In this document: piece by piece, positions 8,507-16,791 of the stretch
Layout: each line of letters starts with the position of its first letter
Position numbering within the stretch: the stretch's first letter is position 1
DNA from: Aeromicrobium sp.
Lineage (GTDB): Bacteria; Actinomycetota; Actinomycetes; Propionibacteriales; Nocardioidaceae
Direction: 5' to 3'
Length of the DNA: 64,000 nucleotides
Assembly (NCBI RefSeq): GCF_023146395.1
Contig: NZ_JAGLCD010000011.1
Location: forward strand, 1 to 64,000
Program-made: the position numbers and the translations under genes
Notes under the pieces: generated by a model
Told to the model about the DNA's origin: nothing
The model's input: the letters and a program-made list of their open reading frames with translations, nothing else
Databases searched by the model: none

Positions 8507-9603
8507 GACCAGCCTCCCGCGGTGCGGCGGGTGCGGCGCAGGAGCCAGAAGAAGAACGGACCGCCGACGAGGGAGGTGATCATGCCGATCGGCAGGTCGG
8601 CGGTGTCGACCGCGGTGCGCGCGACGAGGTCGGCACCCAGCAGCAGCACCGCACCCGCCAGGGCCGACGCGGGCACGAGCACCCGGTGTCCGGGGCCGAC
8701 GATCATGCGTACGACGTGGGGCACGACCAGGCCCACGAAGGCGACGATGCCGGCGAAGGCCACGCCCGCGGCCGTCAGGAGTGCGACGAGCACGATGGCA
8801 CCGATGCGGACCCGCTCGACGTCGAGGCCGACGTGCCGCGCGGCGCGGTCGCCGAGCGAGAGGATGTCGAGCTTGCGGGCGAGGAGCACGGCGCCGACCA
8901 GCCCGACCGCGGCGATCGGTGCGGCGACCCAGACGTACTGCCAGCGGGTGCCGTTGAGGCTGCCGAGCTGCCAGAAGACGATCTCCTCGCGGGCCTGGGT
9001 GTCGCCGATGAACAGCAGGAAGGCGAGACCGGCCGAGCACACCGCATTGATCGCGATGCCGGTCAGGACCAGGGTGACGACCTCGGTGCGACCGTCGGCC
9101 CGCGACATGACGTAGACGAGCAGGGTCGTGACCAGGCCGCCCGCGAAGGCGAAGATCGCGATCGTCCACTCCCCGGCGAAGGTCAGCTGGTAGACGATGA
9201 CGATGCCGGCGGCGAACGCGGCGCCCGCCGAGACGCCGACGACCGCCGGCTCGGCGAGCGGGTTGCCGAAGACGCCTTGCATCAAGGCGCCGGCTGCCGC
9301 GAGGGAGGCGCCGACCACCAGCGCCATCGCGACGCGGGGGAAGCGGACCTGCCACAGGGCGGCGTCGCCCTGGGGGTGGGTCGGCATCGGACCGAGATCC
9401 AGACCGAGACGGTGCAGGATCGATCCGAGCACCTCGTCGGCGGGGATCTCGAGCTGGCCGCGTCCGGCGGCGACGACCGTCAGCACCGCGCCGGCGACGA
9501 GCAGCACGCCGAAGAGGGCCGAGCTGCGGGCGACGCGAGTCCTCGGCAGCCGGGGCTCGGTGGCGCCGGCGGGCGCTGAGGGGCGGGGGGTCGTGAGAGT
9601 CAT
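8503..9603 (-). CDS. hmuU: Heme ABC transporter permease HmuU (FecCD family)
   Basis: This 366-residue FecCD-type permease has about ten membrane segments. Family marks are the RFPRVAMALVVGASLAAAG stretch after the first helix, GNPLAEPAVVGVSAGAAF, the LGSLNGT loop, and the coupling region GIVAFVGLVVPHVVRM near the C-terminus that docks on the ATPase. It forms the channel of the importer with HmuV and receives substrate from HmuT. Both ends overlap neighbours by ATGA, showing tight translational coupling. Confidence 0.92.
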   Translation of the reverse strand: MTLTTPRPSAPAGATEPRLPRTRVARSSALFGVLLVAGAVLTVVAAGRGQLEIPADEVLGSILHRLGLDLGPMPTHPQGDAALWQVRFPRVAMALVVGASLAAAGALMQGVFGNPLAEPAVVGVSAGAAFAAGIVIVYQLTFAGEWTIAIFAFAGGLVTTLLVYVMSRADGRTEVVTLVLTGIAINAVCSAGLAFLLFIGDTQAREEIVFWQLGSLNGTRWQYVWVAAPIAAVGLVGAVLLARKLDILSLGDRAARHVGLDVERVRIGAIVLVALLTAAGVAFAGIVAFVGLVVPHVVRMIVGPGHRVLVPASALAGAVLLLGADLVARTAVDTADLPIGMITSLVGGPFFFWLLRRTRRTAGGWS

Positions 9604-10697
9604 GTCAGCGCCTCGGGGGCGTAGATCGACACGGCCAGGGAGTTCAGGACGTCCGGCGTGCGCGGGCCGAAGCTCAGGACCTGGCTGTCGTCCATGTCGA
9701 CGATGCGCCGGCTCTGCCCGGCGGGGGTGTTGGCCAGGGCGGGGAGCCGATCGAGCAGTCCGTCGACGCCGTCGACCGAGTCCAGGCCCTTCGTCATCAT
9801 GATGATCAGCTCGGGCTGCGCGGCGATGACGCCCTCGTCGTTGACGGGCTTCATGCCGGACCACCCGATCTCGGCGGTGACGTCGTACAGGCCGAGGGAC
9901 GCGATCAGGTCGTCGGCGCCCGAGCCCTCGCCGAACATGTAGTAGACGCCGGCCTGGCCGCGCACGTACAGGAACACGGTGCGCAGCTGCTCGGCCGGCG
10001 GGCTCGGGGCGACGGCGGCGATCTCGTCGATGACGGCCTGGGTCTCGGCCATGATCCGGTCGCTGAGCTTCACGCCCAGGTCGGGCACCCCGAGGGCTGC
10101 GGCGACCTGGGACGTGATGGTCGCGATGTTCTCGAGGCTGCGGGTCGAGTCGACGACGACGACCGGGATGCCGGCGTCGCGCATCTGCAGGACCACGTCC
10201 CACGGTCCGAGGGACGTGTCGGTGATGATCAGCGTCGGGTCGAGGGCGAGGATCGACTCGGCGTTCAGCTCGTGGCCGTTACTGGTGACGAGCGGCAGGT
10301 CGCGGGCTTCGTCGAACTGGGTCGACACGTCGCGTCCCACGAGAGACTCGCCCAGACCGAGCTCGAACACCGTCTGCGAGAGCGTGCCGTAGATGTCGAG
10401 CGCGAGGATCCGGTCGACCTCGGTGACCGTGACCTCGGTGCCCTGGGCGTCGGTGAGCGTGACGGGGAGCTGAGGAGCGGCGTCGTCGGTGACGGGTCGG
10501 ATCTCGACCCCGCCGAGGCCGGCGTGGACCGGGCCCTCCCAGCCACGCGGGTCGTCGAGCGGGGTGACCTCGGAGAGCGGCGGTGGCGCCTGGTCGGAGC
10601 CGACCGCACCGTGACCGCCTCCAGGTCCTGGCACGCAGGCCGCGGCGGCCAGGAGGGTCACCACAACAGGGGCGGCGAGCAGACGACGGCGCAGCAC
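9600..10697 (-). CDS. hmuT: Heme ABC transporter substrate-binding lipoprotein HmuT
   Basis: The 365-residue lipoprotein starts with MLRRRLLAAP and a lipobox ending at Cys21 (LAAAAC), so it should be tethered to the outer face of the membrane. From about residue 80 it follows the periplasmic-binding fold of the BtuF/FepB/HmuT class: DRILALDIYGTLSQTVFELG, a VTSNGHELNAESILALDPTLII segment and an RIVDMDDSQVLSFGPRTPDVL end. It starts with GTG at 10697. It is the first gene of the operon, immediately downstream of two DtxR/IdeR-like boxes, so repression by iron is likely. Confidence 0.9.
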   Translation of the reverse strand: MLRRRLLAAPVVVTLLAAAACVPGPGGGHGAVGSDQAPPPLSEVTPLDDPRGWEGPVHAGLGGVEIRPVTDDAAPQLPVTLTDAQGTEVTVTEVDRILALDIYGTLSQTVFELGLGESLVGRDVSTQFDEARDLPLVTSNGHELNAESILALDPTLIITDTSLGPWDVVLQMRDAGIPVVVVDSTRSLENIATITSQVAAALGVPDLGVKLSDRIMAETQAVIDEIAAVAPSPPAEQLRTVFLYVRGQAGVYYMFGEGSGADDLIASLGLYDVTAEIGWSGMKPVNDEGVIAAQPELIIMMTKGLDSVDGVDGLLDRLPALANTPAGQSRRIVDMDDSQVLSFGPRTPDVLNSLAVSIYAPEALT

Positions 10698-10745
10698 GGG
10701 ACGAGTTCCTCCGAAGTGACTCGACGAATGAGATGACGGTGGGAG

Positions 10746-10764
10746 TTAGGTTACGGTAACCTGA
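10746..10764. promoter_or_regulatory. DtxR/IdeR-like iron box 1
   Basis: TTAGGTTACGGTAACCTGA matches the 19-base DtxR/IdeR consensus (TWAGGTTAGSCTAACCTWA) at 16 positions by eye. It lies 49 bases upstream of hmuT and about 147 bases upstream of the heme oxygenase, between the divergent genes. Confidence 0.85.
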
Positions 10765-10765
10765 T

Positions 10766-10784
10766 TAAGGTTCGACTTACCTTA
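10766..10784. promoter_or_regulatory. DtxR/IdeR-like iron box 2
   Basis: TAAGGTTCGACTTACCTTA has perfect 6-base outer half-sites around a 7-base centre and also matches the iron-box consensus at 16 of 19 positions. It starts 2 bases after box 1, so two repressor dimers or dimer pairs could sit side by side. Confidence 0.75.
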
Positions 10785-10911
10785 GGGCATGTCCCGACAG
10801 GATGTCATCTCGATGACGTCACATTGTCAGATCGTTCACGACGTGGTGTCATGAAACTCGCCATGATGTTGACTGGACCCGCCCGGGGCCGTCGCCAGCC
10901 GCAGGAGTGAG

Positions 10912-11580
10912 ATGACCATCGCCCAGGAGTCACCCGTCGTGACACCGCTGTCCGCCCTCCTGCGCGAGGGCTCCACCGCAGAGCACCGCGACGCCGAGGG
11001 CTCGTCGTTCATGACCGAGCTGCTGGCCGGACGGGTCTCCGGCGAGGGCTACGCGGTCTACCTCTCGTGCCTGCGCCGTGTCTACGCGGCGCTGGAGGGC
11101 GCGGCCGCTTCGCTCGGCACCGACCCGATCGCGTCGGCCGTGATCGACCCCCGGCTCGACCGCCTGGCCGCGATCGACGCCGACCTGGAGTTCTGGGGCG
11201 GTCCCGTCGCGCACGTGAGCCCGGCCACCGACGCCTACGTCTCGCGCATCCAGCGGGCCGCGGCCTGGGGTGGCACGTTCGTCGCGCACCACTACACGCG
11301 ATACCTCGGTGACCTGTCGGGCGGCCAGGCCATCGGCCGGCTCCTAGCCCGCGAGTTCGACCTGGACGGCGCCGGGGTCGCGTTCTACGCGTTCCCGGAG
11401 ATCCCCAAGCCGAAGCCGTACAAGGACGCCTACCGCGGGCGCCTCGACGCGCTGCCGCTGGACGCCTCGGAGCAGCAGCGCGTGCTGGCCGAGGTCAAGG
11501 GCGTCTTCGGCCTCAACGGGGCCTTGTTCAGCGAGCTCAGCGCGCAGCTCCCGGCCTGGCGCCGCGGGGACCTCACCTGA
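10912..11580 (+). CDS. hmuO: Heme oxygenase (biliverdin-producing)
   Basis: This 222-residue cytosolic enzyme opens heme with oxygen to biliverdin, CO and Fe2+. The proximal heme ligand is His25 in STAEHRDAE; the distal helix LGDLSGGQAIG (about 132-142) carries the Gly-rich kink typical of HmuO/HO-1. Basic residues near KPKPYKDAYR can hold heme propionates. The length matches bacterial HmuO. The ATG follows a CAGGAGTGAG ribosome site. It diverges from the heme importer across two iron boxes and completes an import-and-degrade route for heme iron. Confidence 0.95.
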   Translation: MTIAQESPVVTPLSALLREGSTAEHRDAEGSSFMTELLAGRVSGEGYAVYLSCLRRVYAALEGAAASLGTDPIASAVIDPRLDRLAAIDADLEFWGGPVAHVSPATDAYVSRIQRAAAWGGTFVAHHYTRYLGDLSGGQAIGRLLAREFDLDGAGVAFYAFPEIPKPKPYKDAYRGRLDALPLDASEQQRVLAEVKGVFGLNGALFSELSAQLPAWRRGDLT

Positions 11581-11616
11581 CTTCGAAGTAGGACGCGAGT
11601 GCGGGACACTGGTCGC

Positions 11617-12990
11617 GTGACTCACGTGGCGATCATCGGTGGCGGACCCGGCGGATACGAAGCAGCCCTCGTGGCGGCGCGGCACGGCGCGGAGGTCACG
11701 ATCGTCGAACGCGACGGCTGGGGCGGGTCGACCGTCCTGACCGACTGCGTGCCGAGCAAGACCCTGATCGCCACGGCCGACGTGCTGACCGAGGTCGCCG
11801 AGTCGCTCGAGCTCGGCGTCGAGCTCCCCTCCGGCGTCCACGCCGACCTCGCCCAGGTCAACCGCCGCGTGCTCGATCTCGCGCTGGCGCAGTCCCGCGA
11901 CATCGGGGAGCGCCTGGCGTCCAGCGGCGTGCGCACCGTGCGGGGCACCGGCCGACTCGTGAGTGGCACCACGGTCGAGGTCACGACGCCCGACGGCGAC
12001 GTCGAGACCCTCGAGGCCGATGCGGTGTTGATCGCCACCGGGGCGCACCCGCGCGTGGTCGCCAGTGCCCAGCCTGACGGCGAGCGCATCCTCACCTGGG
12101 AGCAGGTCTACGCCCTCCAGGAGGTTCCCGAGCACATGATCGTGGTCGGCTCCGGCGTGACGGGTGCCGAGTTCGCGAGCGCCTACAACGGTCTGGGTGC
12201 CCGTGTGACCCTGGTGTCGAGCCGCGACCGCGTGCTGCCGGGCGAGGACCCCGACGCCGCCGACACGATCGAGGACGTGTTCCGGCGCCGGGGCATGGAC
12301 GTGCTCGGCAACTCCCGGATGGACTCGGTCGAGCGGACCGGTGACCGCGTCGTGGTCACGCTCACCGATGGTCGCACCGTGGAGGGGTCGCACTGCCTCC
12401 TGGCGCTCGGCTCGATCCCCAACACCGAGGGCCTGGGACTGGCCGAGAACGGCATCCTGCTCGACGACGGCGGATTCGTGCGGGTCGACCGGGTCTCGCG
12501 CACCACGGCGCCCGGGGTGTACGCGGCCGGCGACTGCACCGGCGTGCTGATGCTCGCATCGGTCGCGGCCCAGCAGGGACGCATCGCGATGTCGCACGTG
12601 CTCGGTTCGGCCGTCCACCCGCTCGCGCTCTCGGAGGTCTCGAGCAACATCTTCACCTCGCCGGAGATCGCGACGGTGGGGCTCTCGCAGAAGAAGCTCG
12701 ACGAGCAGGGCATCGAGGCCGACGTCGCGATGCTGCCGCTGGCGGCCAACCCGCGGGCGAAGATGCAGGGCGTCCGCGACGGGTTCGTCAAGCTGTTCGC
12801 CCGCCGGGGCAGCGGCACCGTGATCGGCGGCGTCATCGTCGGTCCGCGAGCCAGCGAGCTGATCCACGTCGTCTCGCTCGCGGTCATGACGAGCCTGACG
12901 GTCGACCAGGTCGCCAACGCGTTCACGGTCTACCCGTCGATGTCGGGCACCGTGGCGGAGGTCGCACGCCGCATCCACCGGCCTGAGTGA
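11617..12990 (+). CDS. lpdA: NAD(P)H-quinone reductase of the LpdA type (flavoprotein disulfide reductase family)
   Basis: The 457-residue flavoprotein has FAD motif IIGGGPGGYEAA, NAD(P) motif VVGSGVTGAEFAS, and the GVYAAGDCTG FAD site. In the usual redox disulfide CxxxxC, the first cysteine is replaced: GGSTVLTDCVPSK holds only the second. The C-terminal catalytic His is also absent (VYPSMSGTVAE). These changes match M. tuberculosis LpdA (Rv3303c), which is a quinone reductase and not a lipoamide dehydrogenase. I prefer GTG 11617 because a GACACT box ends 6 bases upstream and the conserved sequence begins there; GTG 11599, with AGGA in front, is the alternative. Confidence 0.88.
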   Translation: MTHVAIIGGGPGGYEAALVAARHGAEVTIVERDGWGGSTVLTDCVPSKTLIATADVLTEVAESLELGVELPSGVHADLAQVNRRVLDLALAQSRDIGERLASSGVRTVRGTGRLVSGTTVEVTTPDGDVETLEADAVLIATGAHPRVVASAQPDGERILTWEQVYALQEVPEHMIVVGSGVTGAEFASAYNGLGARVTLVSSRDRVLPGEDPDAADTIEDVFRRRGMDVLGNSRMDSVERTGDRVVVTLTDGRTVEGSHCLLALGSIPNTEGLGLAENGILLDDGGFVRVDRVSRTTAPGVYAAGDCTGVLMLASVAAQQGRIAMSHVLGSAVHPLALSEVSSNIFTSPEIATVGLSQKKLDEQGIEADVAMLPLAANPRAKMQGVRDGFVKLFARRGSGTVIGGVIVGPRASELIHVVSLAVMTSLTVDQVANAFTVYPSMSGTVAEVARRIHRPE

Positions 12991-13056
12991 CCCCGCAGGC
13001 GGCGTGCCGGCCGTGACGAAGGTCCTGCCGGACGAAGGCTGGCGTTCCAGTCAGAA

Positions 13057-13078
13057 TCACACGCATGTAGTTATGTGA
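13057..13078. promoter_or_regulatory. Inverted repeat upstream of the amidase gene, possible operator
   Basis: TCACA and TGTGA half-sites are separated by 12 bases (cgcatgtagtta). The repeat is about 88 bases upstream of the PGRP-type amidase start, where a regulator could bind. The half-sites face opposite to a classical CRP site, so it is probably another factor. Confidence 0.35.
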
Positions 13079-13120
13079 GGCCTGTGGCGTATGGGACCAA
13101 AGTGGTGTCTAATCGTGGCT

Positions 13121-13150
13121 GGCGGTGAGCCTTCCCCCTGAGTCACCGCC
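13121..13150. repeat. GGCGGTGA/TCACCGCC hairpin element in the amidase leader
   Basis: An 8-base perfect stem (GGCGGTGA with TCACCGCC) with a 14-base loop lies 15 bases before the amidase start. It shares its core with the repeat clusters at 28188-28317, 29948-30053 and 62149-62245. Here it could fold in the mRNA leader. Confidence 0.45.
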
Positions 13151-13165
13151 GGATGGGGAGAATTC

Positions 13166-15556
13166 ATGCTCGGCCGCCGATCCCGCCGTCAGCGCGTGCG
13201 TCGCACGCGACGCGCACTGCTGCTGCGCTGTGTCCCGATCCTGGCTGTGACGGCCGTGCTGGCCGCGCTGCTCGTCGCGGTGACGGTCTCGCAGGTGCGC
13301 ACGTCGGACACGGCGGGGGAACCTGCCGAGGTCGCGAAGCGTGAGTTCACCGTCACGCCGGAGGCCGAGCGCGAGCCCTATACGCCTCAGGACGCCGCTC
13401 TCGTCGCGGTCGCCGATCCGGCCGTTCCGACGATCCAGGACGGCGTCGTCGTCGCCGAGCTCGCACCGCACGACCTGCCCTCGTTCGAGCTCCTCGGTGT
13501 CACCTGGACCGGGGGAGTCCCGGCTGACGTCGCCGAGGTCCAGGTCCGCTGGCAGCAGGACGGGACATGGTCGCCGTGGACCGTCCTGGACCCCGAGGAC
13601 GAGCCGGCCGAGGGTGGCATCCCCGGGACCGAGCCGAAGTGGATCGGTCCGTCCCAGGCCGCGCAGGCCCGCATCGTGGCCAGCGCCGACATCGATCCCA
13701 CGGGTCTGACCCTCGTGACCGTCTCGCCGGGCACGGCCCCCACCCTGACGCAGGCCGCGCTGACCCAGGCCACCACGACGCAGCCGCCCATCACGACCCG
13801 CGCGGCCTGGGGCGCGCGGCCGTACGGAGGCTCGGGCTGTGGCGCGGCACCGTCCAACGGCACGTTCCAGGGCACGATCGTCCACCACACGGCAGGCAGC
13901 AACAACTACAGCCCGCAACAGTCCGGCGGCATCGTCCGTTCGATCCAGGCGTACCACATGGACGGCCAGCGCTGGTGCGACATCGGCTACAACTTCCTGA
14001 TCGACCGCTACGGCCAGATCTTCGAGGGTCGTGCCGGGGGCATCACCAAGACGCCCTACGGCGCCCACGCGGGCAACTCCGCCGTCAACGCCAACACGAC
14101 CGGCATCTCCCTGATGGGCGAGTTCACGAGCGCCGTCCCGCCGCTGGAGATGACCAGCTCGCTCGTGCGGCTCGCGACGTGGCGTCACTCGCTGTTCGGG
14201 GTGCCCGCCAAGGGCTCGTACTCGATCGGTGGCGTCACGATCAGGCGGATCGACGGCCACCGCAGCGTGAAGTCGACCGCGTGCCCCGGCAACCAGGTGT
14301 TCGGCTGGCTCAACGGACCCGGCGGCATGGCCGACCAGGTCGAGGCAGGTCTGGCGTCCGTCGGCACGAGCTTCGTCAAGACGGCGGCCGACCCGAAGGT
14401 GTACCTGCTCGTCGACGGCACCAAGCACCACGTCGTCGACGGGGCCGAGTTCGCCGTGCTCGCCGCCGGCTTCGGGGGCTCGGTCCGCACCGTCGACGCC
14501 GGGACCCTGAACGCCTACCCGACCGGCACTCCCGCGTCGCGCTACGTGCGGGACCAGTCGACGCAGACGCTCTACCTGCTGCAGTCCGACGGCACCAAGC
14601 ATCGATTCCCCTCGACCGACCTGGTCGACCGGTACGGCTACCGCGTCAATTCCTTCTTGCCGCTCTCGGCCGGGCAGGTGGGACGCTTCCGGACCGGTGA
14701 CGAGGTCGGGCCGGTGTTCTCGATCGAGACCGGCGCGGCGATCAACCTGATGTCGGGCTGGCAGCGTCGCCCGATCACGACGAACGCGGCGTGGGTCGCG
14801 GTCCGCGGCAGCTCGGCCTACGTGGCCCAGATGTCGGCGGCAGGTGCGGCCCGGTACAGCCAGGGACCGGCCGTCGTGGAGGCCGGCGTGCTCGTCAAGG
14901 AGCAGTCGAAGAGCCAGGTGTACCTGAGCTCGACCGATCTCGACCTGACGCCGATCACGTCCTTCGACATCGCTGCCGACCTCGGCGTGACGCGACTCGT
15001 CACGATCCCTGACGGCCTGCTCGCGACGAACCCGCGCTCGGGCCCGCTCGCGCCGGCCGTGACCTGCGCGGGCGCGGGCTACCTGGCCGGCAACGGCCGA
15101 CTGGCGACCGTGGGCGAGTGGGAGAGCTCTGGGCTCAGGCCGCTTGCGATCAGCGCCGCGGCCTGCCCGGTCCTCGGGTCCGCGGCCGCCCCCGCCTCGA
15201 CGCCGCTGTTCGTGCAGGTGCCCGGCCAGCCGCACGTCTTCGTGGTGGTCGGTGGCGAACGGCACCACGTGCGCTCGTGGAGCCGCCTGCTGGAGCTCGC
15301 CGGAGGCGCCACGCCGTCGATCGTCAGCTGGCGCAGCGCCACGGCCGCGCTCGTGCCGCAGGGGGCGCCGGAGCTCGACGGCACGTACGTGCAGTTCGCC
15401 GGCGGGGCGGAGATCTACCGCGGTTCGGGCCGGACGATCCAGCACGTGACGTCGTACGCGGCCCTGCTGAAGGCGAATGGCGGCAAGCTGCCGCCGATCG
15501 AGCAGCTCCCCGCCGCCCAGAAGGCGTACTACACGGCGGGATCGCCGATCTCCTGA
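13166..15556 (+). CDS. Secreted N-acetylmuramoyl-L-alanine amidase (PGRP/amidase_2 domain)
   Basis: The 796-residue protein has a basic N-terminus (RRSRRQRVRRTRR) and a hydrophobic segment (about 20-42) that exports or anchors it. A beta-rich region follows (about 100-190), then the PGRP/amidase domain (about 208-390). Likely zinc ligands are His240 in VHHTAG, and His365 and Cys373 in DGHRSVKSTACPG, so it should be an active zinc amidase cleaving the lactam-peptide link of peptidoglycan. The remaining 400 residues contain repeats of a YLL.DGTKH.. type, perhaps wall-binding. The ATG follows a GGGGAGA ribosome site. It stands alone between lpdA and a methyltransferase gene. Confidence 0.88.
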   Translation: MLGRRSRRQRVRRTRRALLLRCVPILAVTAVLAALLVAVTVSQVRTSDTAGEPAEVAKREFTVTPEAEREPYTPQDAALVAVADPAVPTIQDGVVVAELAPHDLPSFELLGVTWTGGVPADVAEVQVRWQQDGTWSPWTVLDPEDEPAEGGIPGTEPKWIGPSQAAQARIVASADIDPTGLTLVTVSPGTAPTLTQAALTQATTTQPPITTRAAWGARPYGGSGCGAAPSNGTFQGTIVHHTAGSNNYSPQQSGGIVRSIQAYHMDGQRWCDIGYNFLIDRYGQIFEGRAGGITKTPYGAHAGNSAVNANTTGISLMGEFTSAVPPLEMTSSLVRLATWRHSLFGVPAKGSYSIGGVTIRRIDGHRSVKSTACPGNQVFGWLNGPGGMADQVEAGLASVGTSFVKTAADPKVYLLVDGTKHHVVDGAEFAVLAAGFGGSVRTVDAGTLNAYPTGTPASRYVRDQSTQTLYLLQSDGTKHRFPSTDLVDRYGYRVNSFLPLSAGQVGRFRTGDEVGPVFSIETGAAINLMSGWQRRPITTNAAWVAVRGSSAYVAQMSAAGAARYSQGPAVVEAGVLVKEQSKSQVYLSSTDLDLTPITSFDIAADLGVTRLVTIPDGLLATNPRSGPLAPAVTCAGAGYLAGNGRLATVGEWESSGLRPLAISAAACPVLGSAAAPASTPLFVQVPGQPHVFVVVGGERHHVRSWSRLLELAGGATPSIVSWRSATAALVPQGAPELDGTYVQFAGGAEIYRGSGRTIQHVTSYAALLKANGGKLPPIEQLPAAQKAYYTAGSPIS

Positions 15557-15735
15557 CGGCGTGGAGGACGGGGTCAGGTCCGGCCCCGTCCTATACTGCT
15601 CGGGTGCGGCCCAGCCCTTGGCGTCGTGCCCAGCTGGAGCAGACGCTGGCGGTGTCTCCGCCGCCCTGCGCGAGGGATGCGCCGGGCCACCCGGAGCGAA
15701 CGCCATCGGCCTGCGCCGAGACGAGAGGACCCCAC

Positions 15736-16719
15736 GTGCCCCTGCTGAACGAGTCCGTGAAGGACAAGATCCTGCACGCGATCGAGACGCGCACCGGATC
15801 ACGGCTCTACAAGGGCGCCAACAACCTCTGGCGTGCGCTCGCCGGACGCTTCGACGGTCAGCGCCGGGCGCAGCGCATCGCCGAGCTGGAGCGCATCGAG
15901 CTCGAGGGCATCGTCAACCAGGAGCAGAACGTCGGCTGGGTCACGCCGGACCGGTTCGAGAAGTTCCCCACGGCCTCCCTCGGTCGCCACCAGGTCCTGC
16001 GTGGCCTGCAGGAGGCCATCGGCGCGCGGACCTACCTCGAGATCGGCATCGACAACGGAGCGAGCCTGTCCTACGTCGACATGCCCTCGATCGGGGTCGA
16101 TCCCGCTCCCCACATCACGTACGACCTCGGTGAGCACATCCAGGTGCACATCGAGAAGAGCGACGACTTCTTCGCCAAGCCGGACGCGGTCGAGCACTTC
16201 GACGGTGTCCCGCTCGACTTCGCCTTCATCGACGGCATGCACCTGTCGGAGTTCGCTTTGCGAGACTTCATGAACCTCGAGAAGCTCATGTCGCGCTCGG
16301 GTGTCATCGTGTTCGACGACATGCTGCCGCGCAACGATCTGGAGGCCTTCCGGATCCGGCGCACCAACGCGTGGGCCGGCGACGTCTACAAGGTCATGGA
16401 GATCCTCGAGGAGCACCGTCCCGACCTCGTGCTCCTGCCGCTCAACTCCAACCCCACGGGCACGCTGCTGATCGCGAACCTGGACCCGTCCTCGCGCGTG
16501 CTCGACGAGCGCTACGACGAGCTCGAGGCGTACTGCACGACGCCTGACCCGCAGGTCGTCGCACCGCGGTGGAAGCGGCGCGAGTCGGCGGTCGACCCGG
16601 CCACGGTCATCGCGAGCCGCGCGTGGTCGCTGCTGCGCCAGTCGCGCGGCGCCGCCGACGCCGACGCCCTGATCGACCAGGCGATGGCCGAGCTGCGATC
16701 GATTCCCACGGTGTCCTGA
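15736..16719 (+). CDS. Class I SAM-dependent methyltransferase (Methyltransf_24-like)
   Basis: The 327-residue protein has a helical N-terminal section (1-90) and a Rossmann-type domain: TYLEIGIDNGASLSYVD (SAM motif I), a DLGEHIQVHIEKSDDFF segment, LDFAFIDGMHLSEFALRD (motif II region) and SGVIVFDDMLP. This pattern resembles methyltransferases acting on sugars or cell-surface glycans, but the substrate is unknown. I chose GTG 15736, preceded by GAGAGGA, since upstream in-frame codons are low-complexity and belong to the gap. It converges on accA3 with a perfect terminator between them. Confidence 0.8.
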   Translation: MPLLNESVKDKILHAIETRTGSRLYKGANNLWRALAGRFDGQRRAQRIAELERIELEGIVNQEQNVGWVTPDRFEKFPTASLGRHQVLRGLQEAIGARTYLEIGIDNGASLSYVDMPSIGVDPAPHITYDLGEHIQVHIEKSDDFFAKPDAVEHFDGVPLDFAFIDGMHLSEFALRDFMNLEKLMSRSGVIVFDDMLPRNDLEAFRIRRTNAWAGDVYKVMEILEEHRPDLVLLPLNSNPTGTLLIANLDPSSRVLDERYDELEAYCTTPDPQVVAPRWKRRESAVDPATVIASRAWSLLRQSRGAADADALIDQAMAELRSIPTVS

Positions 16720-16735
16720 CGCACCCTCGCCCACG

Positions 16736-16777
16736 ACGAGCAAGGCCCCCGCGGACGTCCGCGGGGGCCTTGCTCGT
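16736..16777. terminator. Perfect 42-base palindromic terminator
   Basis: The arms (21 bases each, ACGAGCAAGGCCCCCGCGGAC on the left) are exact reverse complements with no extra loop, between convergent methyltransferase and accA3 genes. It should end transcription in both directions. Confidence 0.85.
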
Positions 16778-16791
16778 GTGACGGGGACCGC

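Noticed and set aside
13109..15802. Long minus-strand open frame over the amidase gene
   Set aside because: It is Arg/Asp/Gly-rich shadow translation typical of high-GC antisense; the plus-strand amidase has clear motifs and a ribosome site.
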